Numbered from the stretch's first letter, positions 32,334 to 41,762 are shown. The stretch: DNA of 64,000 nucleotides from JBBIND01 sp037444075 (GCA_037444075.1 JBBIND010000012.1:1-64000), one strand, 5' to 3'. Numbers and translations are program-made. The notes: generated by a model from the letters alone, not told the origin.

Positions 32334-35300
32334 CTAAAAGATCAACTTCATTACGGCTACGAAGTCCCGCGGCTGATTGCGCTGCGCCGGATTCAACTGG
32401 CCGAAGCGCGGATCAGTGACGCTGGTGCTGATAAGCCGTCCGAAGTGCGTATAGTCAAACGCGTTGTGGGCATCCAGGCGAATCTGCCAGCGGAGCCGCT
32501 CAGCGATGGGGAATTCCTTATAGGCTGAAATTTCCCAGCTCTGAAGGAAGTCGCTGCGGACGTCCGGAAACCGCGTGGGGAAGTCGCGCAGGGTGAAGGG
32601 AGCCGGAGCGCGATTCGGGAACAACGTGGTGTCGAACCACTTGTCGAAGAACGGGTCGAACTTCACGCCGCCGCCCTTGCGAGCATTCTCGTCACGTTGT
32701 TTGCTGGTCAACTGGGCGCTCCTCGCCGCCAGAGGTCCGGCGTTCGGGAAGGCGAAAGGCGCCCCGCTCCGGATCATCCACTGCGCGCTAAGATTCCACC
32801 CGCCGATGAACCCGTTGACAACCCGATTGGCATCGCTAAGCCAAGGCTTGCCTTTGCCGAAGGGTAGTTCGTAGCTGGAGGCAATCGAGAACGTGTGCGG
32901 GATGTCCCACTCGCTGAGCCGCCGCTCGAGGCCGGTCTGGTTCAGGTCAGACAGGACGACGTCCTGCGCGTTCAGCAGAGAGACTTCCTCGAGGGTCTTG
33001 GCGAGCGTATAGGACAACTGCATCGCCAACCCGCCCGAGAAACGCCGCGTGGCCTTCATCTGGAGCGAGTCGTAGCGTTGCGACCCGACGGCGACGTTGC
33101 TGATGTTGACCTGGCTGAAATGCGGGTAGGCCACGAGCAACTGCTGGCGCGGGATGGTGGCTCCATTGAAGGCTGAACCGGGGAGCAGGCCCCTCATGGG
33201 GTTCGGCTGGGCTGCCGTGAAGTAGGCCGACCGATCGGCCACCGGGATGCTGTTGAGGGTGTCCGCGGGTATGAAGTTCAAGCCCACGCCCACCGGAAGC
33301 TTGCGCGTGATGTTGCCGACATAGGAGGCATCTGCCAGCCAGCCGCCTGGCAAACTCCGCTGGAACCCGAATGAGAACTGGTGCGTGCTGGGCAGCGCCC
33401 GTTCCAGGTATTGGGCGCTCACAGCGAGTCCCAGGTTGGTAGCCAAGCCCTGCGAACTCCCGATGGGGAGCAGCAGGCCGGTCGGGAACAACTGAGTGGG
33501 GAAGGGATCGGACAAGCTGACGGCGGGCGTCAGCCGGCCGTCGGTGCTGTCCACCAGGTCCGAGCGGCGGCTGAAGCCCGTATCCGGACCATTGGCGTTC
33601 TGTCCGAGATAGTTCAGCCCGTAGCCCGCGCGCAGCACCCACTTGTCGGCGAATTGCCAGGCGATGCCGGCGCGCGGCTGCCAATTGTTGAGGTCCCGAT
33701 CAAACGCCAGCCGCTCGACGCCGCTGGTCCCGGCGAAAAGCAGGCCGCCGCGCAGGTTCAAACCTTGCACCTGCGACGCCAACGGGCTCGGCTGGCCGAA
33801 AGCGAATCCGCGGACCTGCCGGTTGTAGCGCTCGCGTATGGGCGACTCGAAATCCCAGCGCAAGCCCAGATTCAAGGTGATCCGTGGCGTCACCTTCCAG
33901 TCGTCCTGGACGAAGATCGCATAGTAAGGGTTGCGGTAAGCGGGATCCATGTTGCGATCCACAAAGCCACTGGTGGGGTGCCCCAGCAGGAAGGTAGCGA
34001 ACTCGTTGCCGGAAAGGGCATCGGCGCGCAGCGGGTCTGCCTGGCTCCAATTGCGGCCGAACGAGTAGTTGCCGCTCGCCGAAGCCGGCCGGATGTTGTT
34101 GGTCTGGTACAGCCTCAGTTCGAGGCCGGTCTTGATGGAGTGACGGCCCCGGATGACGTTGAGGTTGGGCTGTGCGCTGTAGGTATCGCTGGTTTCATAG
34201 CCGCTGGTCTGCGTGGCGCCGAGCGGACTGTAGTTGTGTCCTGTCAGGTTGAAGCGCGGGAATTGCAGGGCGGTGAACTGGCGCACCAGCGCATCCGGGA
34301 AGCCCAATTGGCGCGGATCGTAGTTCCGGCCGAAGGTATTGCCGCTGAAACCCTCGTACCTCGCCAAGCCGCCGCGCAAATTGAACACGGCGCTCGGGCT
34401 GATGGTATACGTCCAGTCCGCGCCCCAGTTGCGCGAGACGCGCGTGGAAGGATGCTCGCTGCTGGGCTCAGCCGCGTTCGTTCCCCATTGTATACGCGCC
34501 CAGTTGGACCACGGCGTCTGCCCGTAGCGCCAGCTGATCCGGCTGTTCTGCGTGATGTGTACGTCCATCTTGCCAAGCCACTGGTCATAGCCATTGCGCG
34601 AACTGTTGACGAACAGGTAGTTGTTCTGCTGGTCCAGGTTCTCACTCGGGCGATTGGGCGCAGGATAGAAGGACGCGGCGCGGGAGGCCACCTGGTTGAT
34701 ACGGTTCTGGGGGATTCGATTGCCGGCGAACGGCGTCCGTACGAACGCCCCGGCGGCGTTGCGGGTGGTGCTCATGGGGTCGTAGATGGTGATCTGCCGG
34801 TTGGCGTTGTCCACCGTTTGAGAGAAGTCACCGGACCGCTGAGGCGCCGTCGGAACGCTCCAGAGTTGGGTTTGGGGATTCCGCTCGCGGAGCGCTTCCA
34901 GGGAGAGCATGAAGAACACGCGGTTGCGTCCGTCCAGCAGCTTGGGGATATAGACCGGACCATCCACGGTGAAACCGAACGTGTTGTTGCGGAAGGGCGG
35001 CCGCTTCACGCCCGCTGCGTTTCTGGAATAGCCGTTGGCGCCGATTTTGTCGTTCTTCAAGAACTCAAACAACTGGCCGTGCAGAGTGTTCGTGCCGGTA
35101 CGCAAGCTGATCGACGTTACGCCGCCCCCGATGCGGCCGAACTGGGCGTCGTAGGAGTTCGTCAGCACGTTGACTTCCTCGATCGCGTTCAACGCCGGCG
35201 CGAACGTGGCGCTGCGGCTGGAACGTGTGGTCGCCACCCCGTCCAGGAGCGTCTCATTCTCTCCGCTGCGCCCGCCGTTGATGGAAACGGCGTTGATGTT

Positions 35301-35837
35301 GCCGAACGCATATAACTCAAAGGAGCCCCAGTAACTGCTCGTCTTCACGACACCCGGAAGCGTGTACAGCAATTGGTACAGGTTGCGGCCGTTGGCCGGG
35401 AGGTCCCGGACCAGCTTCTGTTCGATGGTGGCAGAGCGCGAGGCCGTTTCCGTCTGGAGCAGTTGGGCTTGTCCCGCCACGGTAATGCTCTCGGTGATGG
35501 CGCCCAATTCAAGACGCACATCGACGCGCAGCCGGTCCGCCGCGCTGACCTGGAGTCCGGGACGGGTTACTTTCTTGAAGCCCTCCAACTCCACCGTAAC
35601 GACGTATTCACCAGGCGGCAAGAATTGGGTTACGTACCGGCCAGTCTCGTTTGTCCTGGCTTGGTACTCCAGTCTCCGCTCCACACTAGTAGCAACGACA
35701 CGCGCCCCCACGATAGGGGCGCCCGATGGGTCAGTCACCTCCCCCGTTATTGTGGCGCGGAATTCCTGCGAAACAGCCGCTGTCCCCAACATGAAAAGGC
35801 AGAGGACGAGCGCGCTGAACAGACGTAGAACTCTCAT
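32334..35837 (-). CDS. TonB-dependent receptor, Oar-like, with CarboxypepD_reg domain
   Basis: Large outer-membrane protein of 1167 residues. A signal peptide (MRVLRLFSALVLCLFMLGTA) is followed by a carboxypeptidase-regulatory-like beta domain (TGEVTDPSGAPIVGARVVAT, about 28-100). A plug domain follows (LPANGRNLYQLLYTLPGV, SINGGRSGENETLLDGV), then a long beta-barrel rich in Tyr/Arg/Asn repeats ending in MKLIF. This type is expanded in Acidobacteriota and is expected to take up large substrates with TonB energy; the substrate is unknown. I choose the ATG at 35837 after GGGAGGAAGG. A good promoter stands upstream. A hairpin lies right after the stop. Confidence 0.9.
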   Translation of the reverse strand: MRVLRLFSALVLCLFMLGTAAVSQEFRATITGEVTDPSGAPIVGARVVATSVERRLEYQARTNETGRYVTQFLPPGEYVVTVELEGFKKVTRPGLQVSAADRLRVDVRLELGAITESITVAGQAQLLQTETASRSATIEQKLVRDLPANGRNLYQLLYTLPGVVKTSSYWGSFELYAFGNINAVSINGGRSGENETLLDGVATTRSSRSATFAPALNAIEEVNVLTNSYDAQFGRIGGGVTSISLRTGTNTLHGQLFEFLKNDKIGANGYSRNAAGVKRPPFRNNTFGFTVDGPVYIPKLLDGRNRVFFMLSLEALRERNPQTQLWSVPTAPQRSGDFSQTVDNANRQITIYDPMSTTRNAAGAFVRTPFAGNRIPQNRINQVASRAASFYPAPNRPSENLDQQNNYLFVNSSRNGYDQWLGKMDVHITQNSRISWRYGQTPWSNWARIQWGTNAAEPSSEHPSTRVSRNWGADWTYTISPSAVFNLRGGLARYEGFSGNTFGRNYDPRQLGFPDALVRQFTALQFPRFNLTGHNYSPLGATQTSGYETSDTYSAQPNLNVIRGRHSIKTGLELRLYQTNNIRPASASGNYSFGRNWSQADPLRADALSGNEFATFLLGHPTSGFVDRNMDPAYRNPYYAIFVQDDWKVTPRITLNLGLRWDFESPIRERYNRQVRGFAFGQPSPLASQVQGLNLRGGLLFAGTSGVERLAFDRDLNNWQPRAGIAWQFADKWVLRAGYGLNYLGQNANGPDTGFSRRSDLVDSTDGRLTPAVSLSDPFPTQLFPTGLLLPIGSSQGLATNLGLAVSAQYLERALPSTHQFSFGFQRSLPGGWLADASYVGNITRKLPVGVGLNFIPADTLNSIPVADRSAYFTAAQPNPMRGLLPGSAFNGATIPRQQLLVAYPHFSQVNISNVAVGSQRYDSLQMKATRRFSGGLAMQLSYTLAKTLEEVSLLNAQDVVLSDLNQTGLERRLSEWDIPHTFSIASSYELPFGKGKPWLSDANRVVNGFIGGWNLSAQWMIRSGAPFAFPNAGPLAARSAQLTSKQRDENARKGGGVKFDPFFDKWFDTTLFPNRAPAPFTLRDFPTRFPDVRSDFLQSWEISAYKEFPIAERLRWQIRLDAHNAFDYTHFGRLISTSVTDPRFGQLNPAQRNQPRDFVAVMKLIF

Positions 35838-36164
35838 GCCTTCCTCCCTGATTGCTGAGATCTCGAAAATGCCGGTATAAGCTGAATCCCTGCGCCCAAT
35901 GGTGTGACTATAGATCAATCCGAACCATCAGTCAACCCGTCGCTGTCCCGGGCAACGCGGCCACCCAACTGCGTTGAAAAGACTCGACTTTTAGGTCCAG
36001 GGCCAGGCAGCGTCCGGCGTGGTCGGCCGGGGAGCAAGGCTCACATTGTTGCATTTCACCACGTAGTTTCCAGCCGCAGCGGCAAAGCGTCCTCATGGTC
36101 GATTCGCCCGATGACACTGTGCGCGCCCGGGTTCTTCGGCAGGTCACACACTGAAGCGCATCCC
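35838..36164. other. Receptor promoter region with no supported gene
   Basis: A 327-bp stretch between the TonB receptor and the winged-helix regulator genes, both on the minus strand. It holds the receptor promoter near 35907-35935 and a 63-base leader. A 54-codon minus-strand frame at 35932-36096 encodes a cysteine-rich peptide (CRCGWK, then CEPC), but it has no ribosome-binding site and overlaps the -35 element, so I do not call it. Confidence 0.45.
35907..35935 (-). promoter_or_regulatory. Sigma-70-like promoter of the TonB receptor gene
   Basis: Read on the minus strand: TTGACT (35935-35930), a 17-base spacer, then TATAGT (35912-35907). This is five of six matches at each hexamer with the ideal spacing. 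The predicted start near 35900 leaves a leader of about 63 bases before the ATG at 35837. Confidence 0.65.
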
Positions 36165-36560
36165 CTACCTTTTGTCCTTTGGCAGGTTCCGGCTGCTTCG
36201 CGCGGCGCTGATGAGCGAGTCCATGCTCTCCAGGTATCTCTCCAGGGCTTGGCTTCCCGTCGGCGTCAGCCGGTACTCCGTTCTTGGTTTCCGCTCCTGA
36301 AAACATTTCCGGCAGACTACGTAATTTGCTTCTTCCAGGCGCCGGGCGTGGGTGCTCAGATTGCCGTCCGTAACCGCGGTTCGATCTTTCAGTTCGCTGA
36401 ACGTCAGCGGACCGTCTCGGGCGAGTGCGCTGAGAATCAGCAGCCTGACCGGCTCATGCACCAGCCTGTCGATTTCCGGGGGGCGCGCCTCCGCTCCGGC
36501 ATCGCCACGCCTGCCTGTGTTCCGGTCAGTTCGCCTGCTTCTTCGCGCCATTTCAGCCAT
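36165..36560 (-). CDS. Winged-helix transcriptional regulator (MarR/ArsR-like)
   Basis: DNA-binding protein of 131 residues. After a basic N-terminal stretch (RRSRRTDRNTGRRGD) comes a winged helix: VRLLILSALARDGPLTFSEL, KDRTAVTDGNLSTHARRLEEA as the recognition region, and EYRLTPTGSQALERYLESM as wing and helix. This matches the PadR/MarR-like HTH_27 type often encoded beside transport genes. CRKCF in the wing region could bind metal or sense redox but is only two cysteines. Start chosen at ATG 36560, with 36551 as alternative. It lies upstream of the receptor gene on the same strand, so control of the receptor is possible. Confidence 0.75.
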   Translation of the reverse strand: MAEMARRSRRTDRNTGRRGDAGAEARPPEIDRLVHEPVRLLILSALARDGPLTFSELKDRTAVTDGNLSTHARRLEEANYVVCRKCFQERKPRTEYRLTPTGSQALERYLESMDSLISAARSSRNLPKDKR

Positions 36561-36682
36561 GCCTTTTCGAGCGATGCAACTCAGTCTCCTTCCGGACATC
36601 CCCGCCCGGAAGAGCACCAGCGATCATGAGCGCCCGCCATCGCCGCGAACAAGTACGTTCCGCTGCAAAGCTTGCGGCAACT

Positions 36683-38554
36683 TCACAACACCACGCGTGT
36701 GTCGCCCTGACGCCGCGTCACCCGCTCACGGTCGAAGTACTCCAGTAGCGGTATCGCGTACTTGCGCGAAACTCCGGTCCATTCTTTGAAATCACCAACG
36801 CTGAATCGCTCGCCCTGTCTCCCGGCAAGAAGCGCCCGCACGGATTCGAGCGCTTCGCGGTGGAAGATGAGTTCATCGGACAAGCGAGCCAGGCGGCCAT
36901 CCCGGATGAGGATCTCGAGCAGCGTGCGCGCCTTGTGCGGTGCCACGCCGCATGCGGTCAGCACTTCGGACTTCGCTGGCACCTGCAACCCGCCGCGGCG
37001 AAAAGCCTCCTCGATGCGCGTCAGTGCCTCCTGCTCATCCTGCTGGAACACCCGGCGGTGAGAGGCTAAACGTACGATGTCCCTCTCGACGGCGATGGCG
37101 GACGAGTTGTTCAGCGCGGCTTCCAGCAGAAACGCCGGCACGCCGGGGAACTCCTTCGTCCGGAGTTCTTCCTTGGCCAGGCCGGCTTGAAGGGGTTGCG
37201 CGCGGTGGAACGCCTGCAATACCTTCGCGGAACGCTCAGCTGCGGATTTGAGCCACTCCGGAGCCACCATGCAGGGTTGGGATTCGCCCAGCAAACTGAG
37301 GCCGGCGGATTCGCCAATCCCGGCAAGCACATCCGCCCGCACACCCGTGCGTGCAACGAGTTCGCTCAGCTCCAAGCCGTAGGGTGCTTCACGCACCCAG
37401 ATTCCCAGGCGTCCCGCGAGGTCTGCTTCGGACAGTTTCCGAAGCCTCTCCGCGGCGACGGTGCGCCGAAGTTTCTCAGGCGGGTTCGCATCCAACACGA
37501 CGCCTCCGCCAATGGTCACCACGGGAGAGAACATGCGGATGATGAACCGGTCCCCGGGCAGAAAAAACAACGGCTTCTGCAAACTGAATCGGGCCAATCC
37601 CCTGCGCCCCGGCGCCAACGCGTTGGGCGGTTCCAACAGGTGTACCGTCGCGGTGGTTTCCGCCGTGCCGCAGTGAAAGTGCACGGGCGTGGCGTGTTTC
37701 AACGGCCGTGCCGAGGCGAGCAACTCGACCTCGCACTCGGCGCGCGTCGCCGCCGCGAACAGCCCCGGGTCAGTCAGCGTAATGCCTCTACGCAGTTGGG
37801 ACGTTTCCGCGCCGGCCACGTTGAGCGCCGTTCTCTGTCCCGCGGACGCCTGCTCGACGGACGTGCCGTGGACTTCGATGCCGCGGACTCGAAGGCGCTT
37901 GCCGCCGGGCAGAGCTTCAACTTCCTGCTCTACGCCAACACTGCCGTCCGACAGGGTTCCCGTCACCACGGTTCCGAAACCGCGCATGCTGAAAGCACGG
38001 TCGATGGGAAGCCGCAGGTGCCTGGTTGCATCTCTTTCCGGCACGGAGGCAGCCACGCGAGCCAGTTCCTGTTTCAGTGTTTCCACGCCTTCGCCACTGA
38101 GGGCGCTCACGGGCACCAGCGGAGCCTTCTCCAGGAAGGAGCCTGCCAGGAATTCCTGCGCTTCCAGTTTCGCCAGTTCAAGCAGGCCGGTTTCGACGGC
38201 GTCGCACTTTGTCAGTGCCACCACTCCGCGCGTAATGCCGAGCAAGCGGCAGATTTCGAAGTGCTCGCGCGTCTGCGGCTTGATGGACTCGTCCGCTGCG
38301 ATCACCAGCAGCACGGCATCGATGCCCGTGGCCCCGGCGAGCATGTTGCGCACGAAACGCTCGTGCCCGGGCACGTCCACAAAGCCGATCCGTATGTCCG
38401 CCGGCAATTCGAGATGGGCGAACCCTAAGTCGATGGAGATGCCCCGCCGCTTCTCCTCCGCCAGGCGGTCCGTGTCGATGCCTGTCAACGCCCCGACCAG
38501 AGTGGTCTTGCCATGATCGATATGACCCGCCGTGCCGACGATAATGTTCCTCAT
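36683..38554 (-). CDS. selB: Selenocysteine-specific elongation factor SelB
   Basis: GTPase that delivers selenocysteyl-tRNA to UGA codons marked by a SECIS element. About 623 residues, normal for bacterial SelB. The G domain reads IIVGTAGHIDHGKTTLVGAL, GISIDLGFA, DVPGHERFVRNM and ALTKCD. EF-Tu-like domains II and III follow, and then four winged-helix modules that bind SECIS RNA, ending with KEWTGVSRKYAIPLLEYFDR. I start at ATG 38554; an ATG at 38569 would add five residues. The start codon interlocks head-to-head with the VWFA gene. No selA, selC or selD is seen in this window. Confidence 0.93.
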   Translation of the reverse strand: MRNIIVGTAGHIDHGKTTLVGALTGIDTDRLAEEKRRGISIDLGFAHLELPADIRIGFVDVPGHERFVRNMLAGATGIDAVLLVIAADESIKPQTREHFEICRLLGITRGVVALTKCDAVETGLLELAKLEAQEFLAGSFLEKAPLVPVSALSGEGVETLKQELARVAASVPERDATRHLRLPIDRAFSMRGFGTVVTGTLSDGSVGVEQEVEALPGGKRLRVRGIEVHGTSVEQASAGQRTALNVAGAETSQLRRGITLTDPGLFAAATRAECEVELLASARPLKHATPVHFHCGTAETTATVHLLEPPNALAPGRRGLARFSLQKPLFFLPGDRFIIRMFSPVVTIGGGVVLDANPPEKLRRTVAAERLRKLSEADLAGRLGIWVREAPYGLELSELVARTGVRADVLAGIGESAGLSLLGESQPCMVAPEWLKSAAERSAKVLQAFHRAQPLQAGLAKEELRTKEFPGVPAFLLEAALNNSSAIAVERDIVRLASHRRVFQQDEQEALTRIEEAFRRGGLQVPAKSEVLTACGVAPHKARTLLEILIRDGRLARLSDELIFHREALESVRALLAGRQGERFSVGDFKEWTGVSRKYAIPLLEYFDRERVTRRQGDTRVVL

Positions 38555-39470
38555 GGGGGCGATTTCCATCGTACTACTCGCCGCACTGTGGGCCCTTCAG
38601 GAGCCGGCCACTTTTAAGGCGGACACTCTTCTGGTGCGTGTGGACGCGCAGGTGATGCTGGAGAACAAGGTGTTGGCTGAGTTGGAACGAGCCGACTTCT
38701 TGGTCCGTGATGAGGGCGTTCCCCAGGATATTCTCTACTTCGGGCGGGAGACCGAACCCCTGCGCCTGCTCCTGTTGCTGGATGTCAGCGGCAGCATGAG
38801 GAGCCAGGTGGAAGGGGTGGCCAAGGTTTCGCGGGAGGCGCTGAAGTCCCTGCGCGAGGGAGACGAGGTCGCGGTGATGGCGTTCAGCCGGCGCGCCCGC
38901 GTGCATCTGGATTTCACACCGGACATTGAGCGCGTGTCGCGCGAGATTGGGCCGGCTGCGCGTGATTCGACATTGGGCAGCGGCACGGCCACGAATGCGG
39001 CCATCATCGAGGCTGCCCGCTACATGAGCGGGAGCCTCGAGGGGCGGGCCGGGCGGCGCGCCATCATCATCGTCACTGATAACCGCGGCCTCAACTACCT
39101 GACGCCGGATGAGGACACGCTCCGCGAATTGCTGGCGGCCGATGTTGTGCTGAATGCCGTGCTCGCGGCCAATGCTTCGCGACCGAAGCCACCGCCTGCG
39201 GGGGCGATCCTGAATCCGGAGTTCACGCCTACCGACGTTCCACGGCTCGCCGATGCGAGCGGCGGTGAAGCGCTGCAAGCCCGGCAGGCGCCGGCTTCCT
39301 TTCGGGCGCTGATGGAACGCATCCGCGCCCGCTACAGTCTGCACTTCCGTCCGCAGGCGGCCACCGGGGGAGAGTTCCGCCGCATCCAGGTGGAACTTAC
39401 CGAGGCAGCCGCGAGGCGCTACCCTCGCGCCAGGGTGCTGGCCAGGTCCGGCTATTACGCGCCCCGATAG
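38553..39470 (+). CDS. Secreted VWFA-domain protein
   Basis: Exported protein of about 305 residues. A short signal peptide (MGAISIVLLAALWALQ) precedes a small beta segment. A von Willebrand factor A domain follows, with the MIDAS motif LLDVSGSMRSQ near 80, T at GSGTATN near 148, and IIIVTDNRG near 174. This matches the VWFA-related proteins expanded in Acidobacteriota; their function is unknown, though metal-dependent adhesion is usual for VWFA. Start options are ATG 38553, ATG 38544 or GTG 38532; all overlap or touch selB on the other strand, since the two ATG codons share CATG. Confidence 0.8.
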   Translation: MGAISIVLLAALWALQEPATFKADTLLVRVDAQVMLENKVLAELERADFLVRDEGVPQDILYFGRETEPLRLLLLLDVSGSMRSQVEGVAKVSREALKSLREGDEVAVMAFSRRARVHLDFTPDIERVSREIGPAARDSTLGSGTATNAAIIEAARYMSGSLEGRAGRRAIIIVTDNRGLNYLTPDEDTLRELLAADVVLNAVLAANASRPKPPPAGAILNPEFTPTDVPRLADASGGEALQARQAPASFRALMERIRARYSLHFRPQAATGGEFRRIQVELTEAAARRYPRARVLARSGYYAPR

Positions 39471-39599
39471 GCTGCCGGCGCTCACCCGGAAACAGGCAAA
39501 AGGCAGCGTTTGCCGAGTCTCTTCCGGCGGGGCCGCGATTGCGATACATTGTGTGGTTGCGCTGCTTTCATCACAATCGCACGCAAGGAGAGGAATGCT

Positions 39600-40745
39600 A
39601 TGCGGAAAATCAAGACTGCTGTCATAGGGGCCGGATTCATGGGCCGCGTTCACACGGAGGCCATCCGGCGGCTGGGTGGCGTGGAGGTGGCGGGAGTGGC
39701 TGCCATCACTCAGCAGGAAGCGGCCGCCTTCGGGCGCAGCATGCGCGTGGATCGCACCACTGACGATTACATGAGCCTGGTGAACGATCCCGAAATAGAG
39801 GCCGTACATATCTGCACGCCCAACGCGCTGCACTATCCGGTGGCCAAAGCCGCCATCAAAGCGGGCAAGCACGTGCTGTGCGAAAAGCCGATGGCGATGT
39901 CGGTATCCGAGGCCAAGGATATGGCGAAACTGGCCAAGTCCAAGGGTGTGGTGGCCGCGGTGAATCACAACCTGCGTTATTACCCGGTGCTCCAGCAGAT
40001 TCGCCGCATGATCGAGAAGGGTGATCTCGGCGAGATCCTGGTAGTGCAGGGAACCTATTCCCAGGACTGGCTGCTCTATGACACCGACTACAACTGGCGG
40101 TTGGATGCCAAGGACAACGGCCCTCTCCGCGTGGTTGGCGACATCGGCTCGCACTGGATGGATCTCGTCCAACACCTGACCGGGATGCGCATCACCGCGC
40201 TCTGCGCTGATTTGCAGACAGTTCACAAGACCCGCAAGCGGCCCAAGGTGGCTGTGGAGACGTTTGCCGGGAAGAAACTGAAGCCGAGCGATTATGACGA
40301 CGTCCCCATCGATACGGAGGACTTCGGCTCGGTGCTCCTCCACCTGGGAGACCGCGCGCGCGGCGCTTACACGGTGAGCCAGGTGAACGCGGGCAACAAG
40401 AACCGCCTGCAAATGGAGATTTACGGCACCAAGGCGGGCGTAATCTGGAACCAGGAAAGGCCCGACGAACTGTGGGTGGGCAACCGCAACACTCCGAACC
40501 AGATCATCATGAAGGACCCCTCGCTGCTATTGCCCATGGCCAGCGGCTTCGCGGATCTGCCTGGCGGGCACGGCGAAGGCTACGGCGACACCCATAAGCA
40601 GGTGTTCCGCCGCTTCTACGCGCGTATCGCTGATCCCAAATCCCCGGTCGATTTCCCCACGTTCGAGGAAGGACTCTGGGGAATGCAGTTGCTGGAGAAC
40701 GTGCTCAAGAGCCACAAGAAGCGCAGCTGGGTGAAGACCAGCTAA
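39600..40745 (+). CDS. Gfo/Idh/MocA family oxidoreductase
   Basis: NAD(P)-dependent dehydrogenase of 381 residues for a sugar, inositol or sugar acid. The Rossmann motif is TAVIGAGFMGRVHTEAIRRL at 6-25. The catalytic EKP is in HVLCEKPMAMSVSEA near 97-111. GDIGSHWMDLVQHL near 180-193 is the metal-free active-site helix of the family. The start ATG follows AAGGAGAGG. It seems monocistronic and ends in a 30-bp convergent gap with a stem-loop. It is distinct from the copies at 15.1 and 43.2 kb. Confidence 0.9.
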   Translation: MRKIKTAVIGAGFMGRVHTEAIRRLGGVEVAGVAAITQQEAAAFGRSMRVDRTTDDYMSLVNDPEIEAVHICTPNALHYPVAKAAIKAGKHVLCEKPMAMSVSEAKDMAKLAKSKGVVAAVNHNLRYYPVLQQIRRMIEKGDLGEILVVQGTYSQDWLLYDTDYNWRLDAKDNGPLRVVGDIGSHWMDLVQHLTGMRITALCADLQTVHKTRKRPKVAVETFAGKKLKPSDYDDVPIDTEDFGSVLLHLGDRARGAYTVSQVNAGNKNRLQMEIYGTKAGVIWNQERPDELWVGNRNTPNQIIMKDPSLLLPMASGFADLPGGHGEGYGDTHKQVFRRFYARIADPKSPVDFPTFEEGLWGMQLLENVLKSHKKRSWVKTS

Positions 40746-40758
40746 TCGGCCTCCACGT

Positions 40759-40791
40759 CGCGGCCGGGGTGAGCGTCAGTCTCCGGCCGCG
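40759..40791. terminator. Stem-loop between convergent genes
   Basis: CGCGGCCGG at 40759-40767 pairs with CCGGCCGCG at 40783-40791 over a 15-base loop, between the dehydrogenase stop and the last codons of the phosphatase gene. A symmetric GC stem between convergent genes could end both transcripts. There is no T-run. Confidence 0.4.
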
Positions 40792-41447
40792 CCCCTCATG
40801 CGCTCGGCCAGAACCAGCTCAGCGAGTGCTTCCATCCGGTCTACCAGCAGGTCAGGCGGGTGCTCATCAAACGTCTCAGGCTGGAACCCGTAGGTCACCC
40901 CGCAGGACTTGATTCCCGCGTTTCGTGCGGTAAGCACGTCGACTGAGCTGTCACCCACCATGAGCGCCCGGTGCCTGGCCACGGACGTTTCACGCAAGAG
41001 CGCTTCCACGCCCATCGGGTGAGGTTTCTTCTGTTCGAAACTGTTGCCTCCGTAAATACTCACGAAGTGCTCGGACAGTTCCAGCCCTTCCAGAATAGCT
41101 GTAGAAAAGCGGACCGGCTTGTTCGTCAGCACCGCCATCTTCACGCCTGCCTCGCGCAACTTATCGAGAGCTTCCTGCACGCCCGGATACAGCTGCGTTT
41201 CGTCCAGCATGTGATCGCGGTAGTACTCGTAGAAGTGCTGTAGAGCCTTTTCGACGTCCGCTTCCGATGCGTCGTCTCCGAGCGCCCGCCGGATCAGCAG
41301 GGGCGCGCCGTTGCCCACGTAGGAGTAGACGAGGTCATTGGCAATGGGCTCCAGCCCCAGGTGCCCGCGCGCTGCGTTGACGGAGTTCGCCAGATCGAGA
41401 CGGGAGTCGATCAGCGTGCCGTCCAGGTCGAAAATCAGAAGATCCAT
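40776..41447 (-). CDS. gph: HAD-family phosphatase (phosphoglycolate phosphatase type)
   Basis: Soluble Mg-dependent phosphatase of 223 residues, closest in pattern to Gph. Motif I is LLIFDLDGTLIDS near 3-15 with the nucleophilic aspartate. Motif II threonine is AVLTNKP near 110. Motif III lysine is FEQKKPHP near 140. Motif IV is LMVGDSSVDVLTARNAG near 165. The helical cap lies at about 18-85. Glycolate 2-phosphate is the typical substrate, but close relatives act on pyrophosphate or nucleotides. I start at ATG 41447 because the motif begins directly after it. Confidence 0.82.
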   Translation of the reverse strand: MDLLIFDLDGTLIDSRLDLANSVNAARGHLGLEPIANDLVYSYVGNGAPLLIRRALGDDASEADVEKALQHFYEYYRDHMLDETQLYPGVQEALDKLREAGVKMAVLTNKPVRFSTAILEGLELSEHFVSIYGGNSFEQKKPHPMGVEALLRETSVARHRALMVGDSSVDVLTARNAGIKSCGVTYGFQPETFDEHPPDLLVDRMEALAELVLAERMRGAAGD

Positions 41448-41762
41448 CAGAGTCAGTTGTCGGCCGTGCCTGTTGCCGGTCCTCGCTCGCCTCGGGAGCC
41501 GACCGCCTTCCATCCGCAAACAGACACCCTCTCACCACCAAGGCGGGTCTTGAATTGGCTTGCAGGAACCGGGCAGGAACGTTGCCCCGGCTTCTCCAAG
41601 CGGTTGCAGATTAGGCCGGCACTGATATTGACCCCTCAACCGCCACCCGGCCTGCCTGCCGAGGCTGAGACTGCGCCCTGACTCGATTCTATCAACTCGG
41701 CCCCTTCGCTGGCTCGCGGCGGGGACGGGACTGTTAGCTAAGCCCTGCCCGTGGTAAGCCCC
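41448..41762. other. 315-bp stretch without a convincing gene
   Basis: Lies between the cvpA stop and the phosphatase start, both genes on the minus strand. No open frame with a ribosome-binding site or family resemblance was found on either strand. No clear terminator, tRNA or riboswitch pattern was seen. Confidence 0.45.

Noticed and set aside
35932..36096. A 54-codon cysteine-rich minus-strand frame (CRCGWK and CEPC motifs) that could be a mini zinc ribbon
   Set aside because: It has no ribosome-binding site, the cysteine spacing is not a standard ribbon, and it overlaps the -35 element of the TonB receptor promoter.
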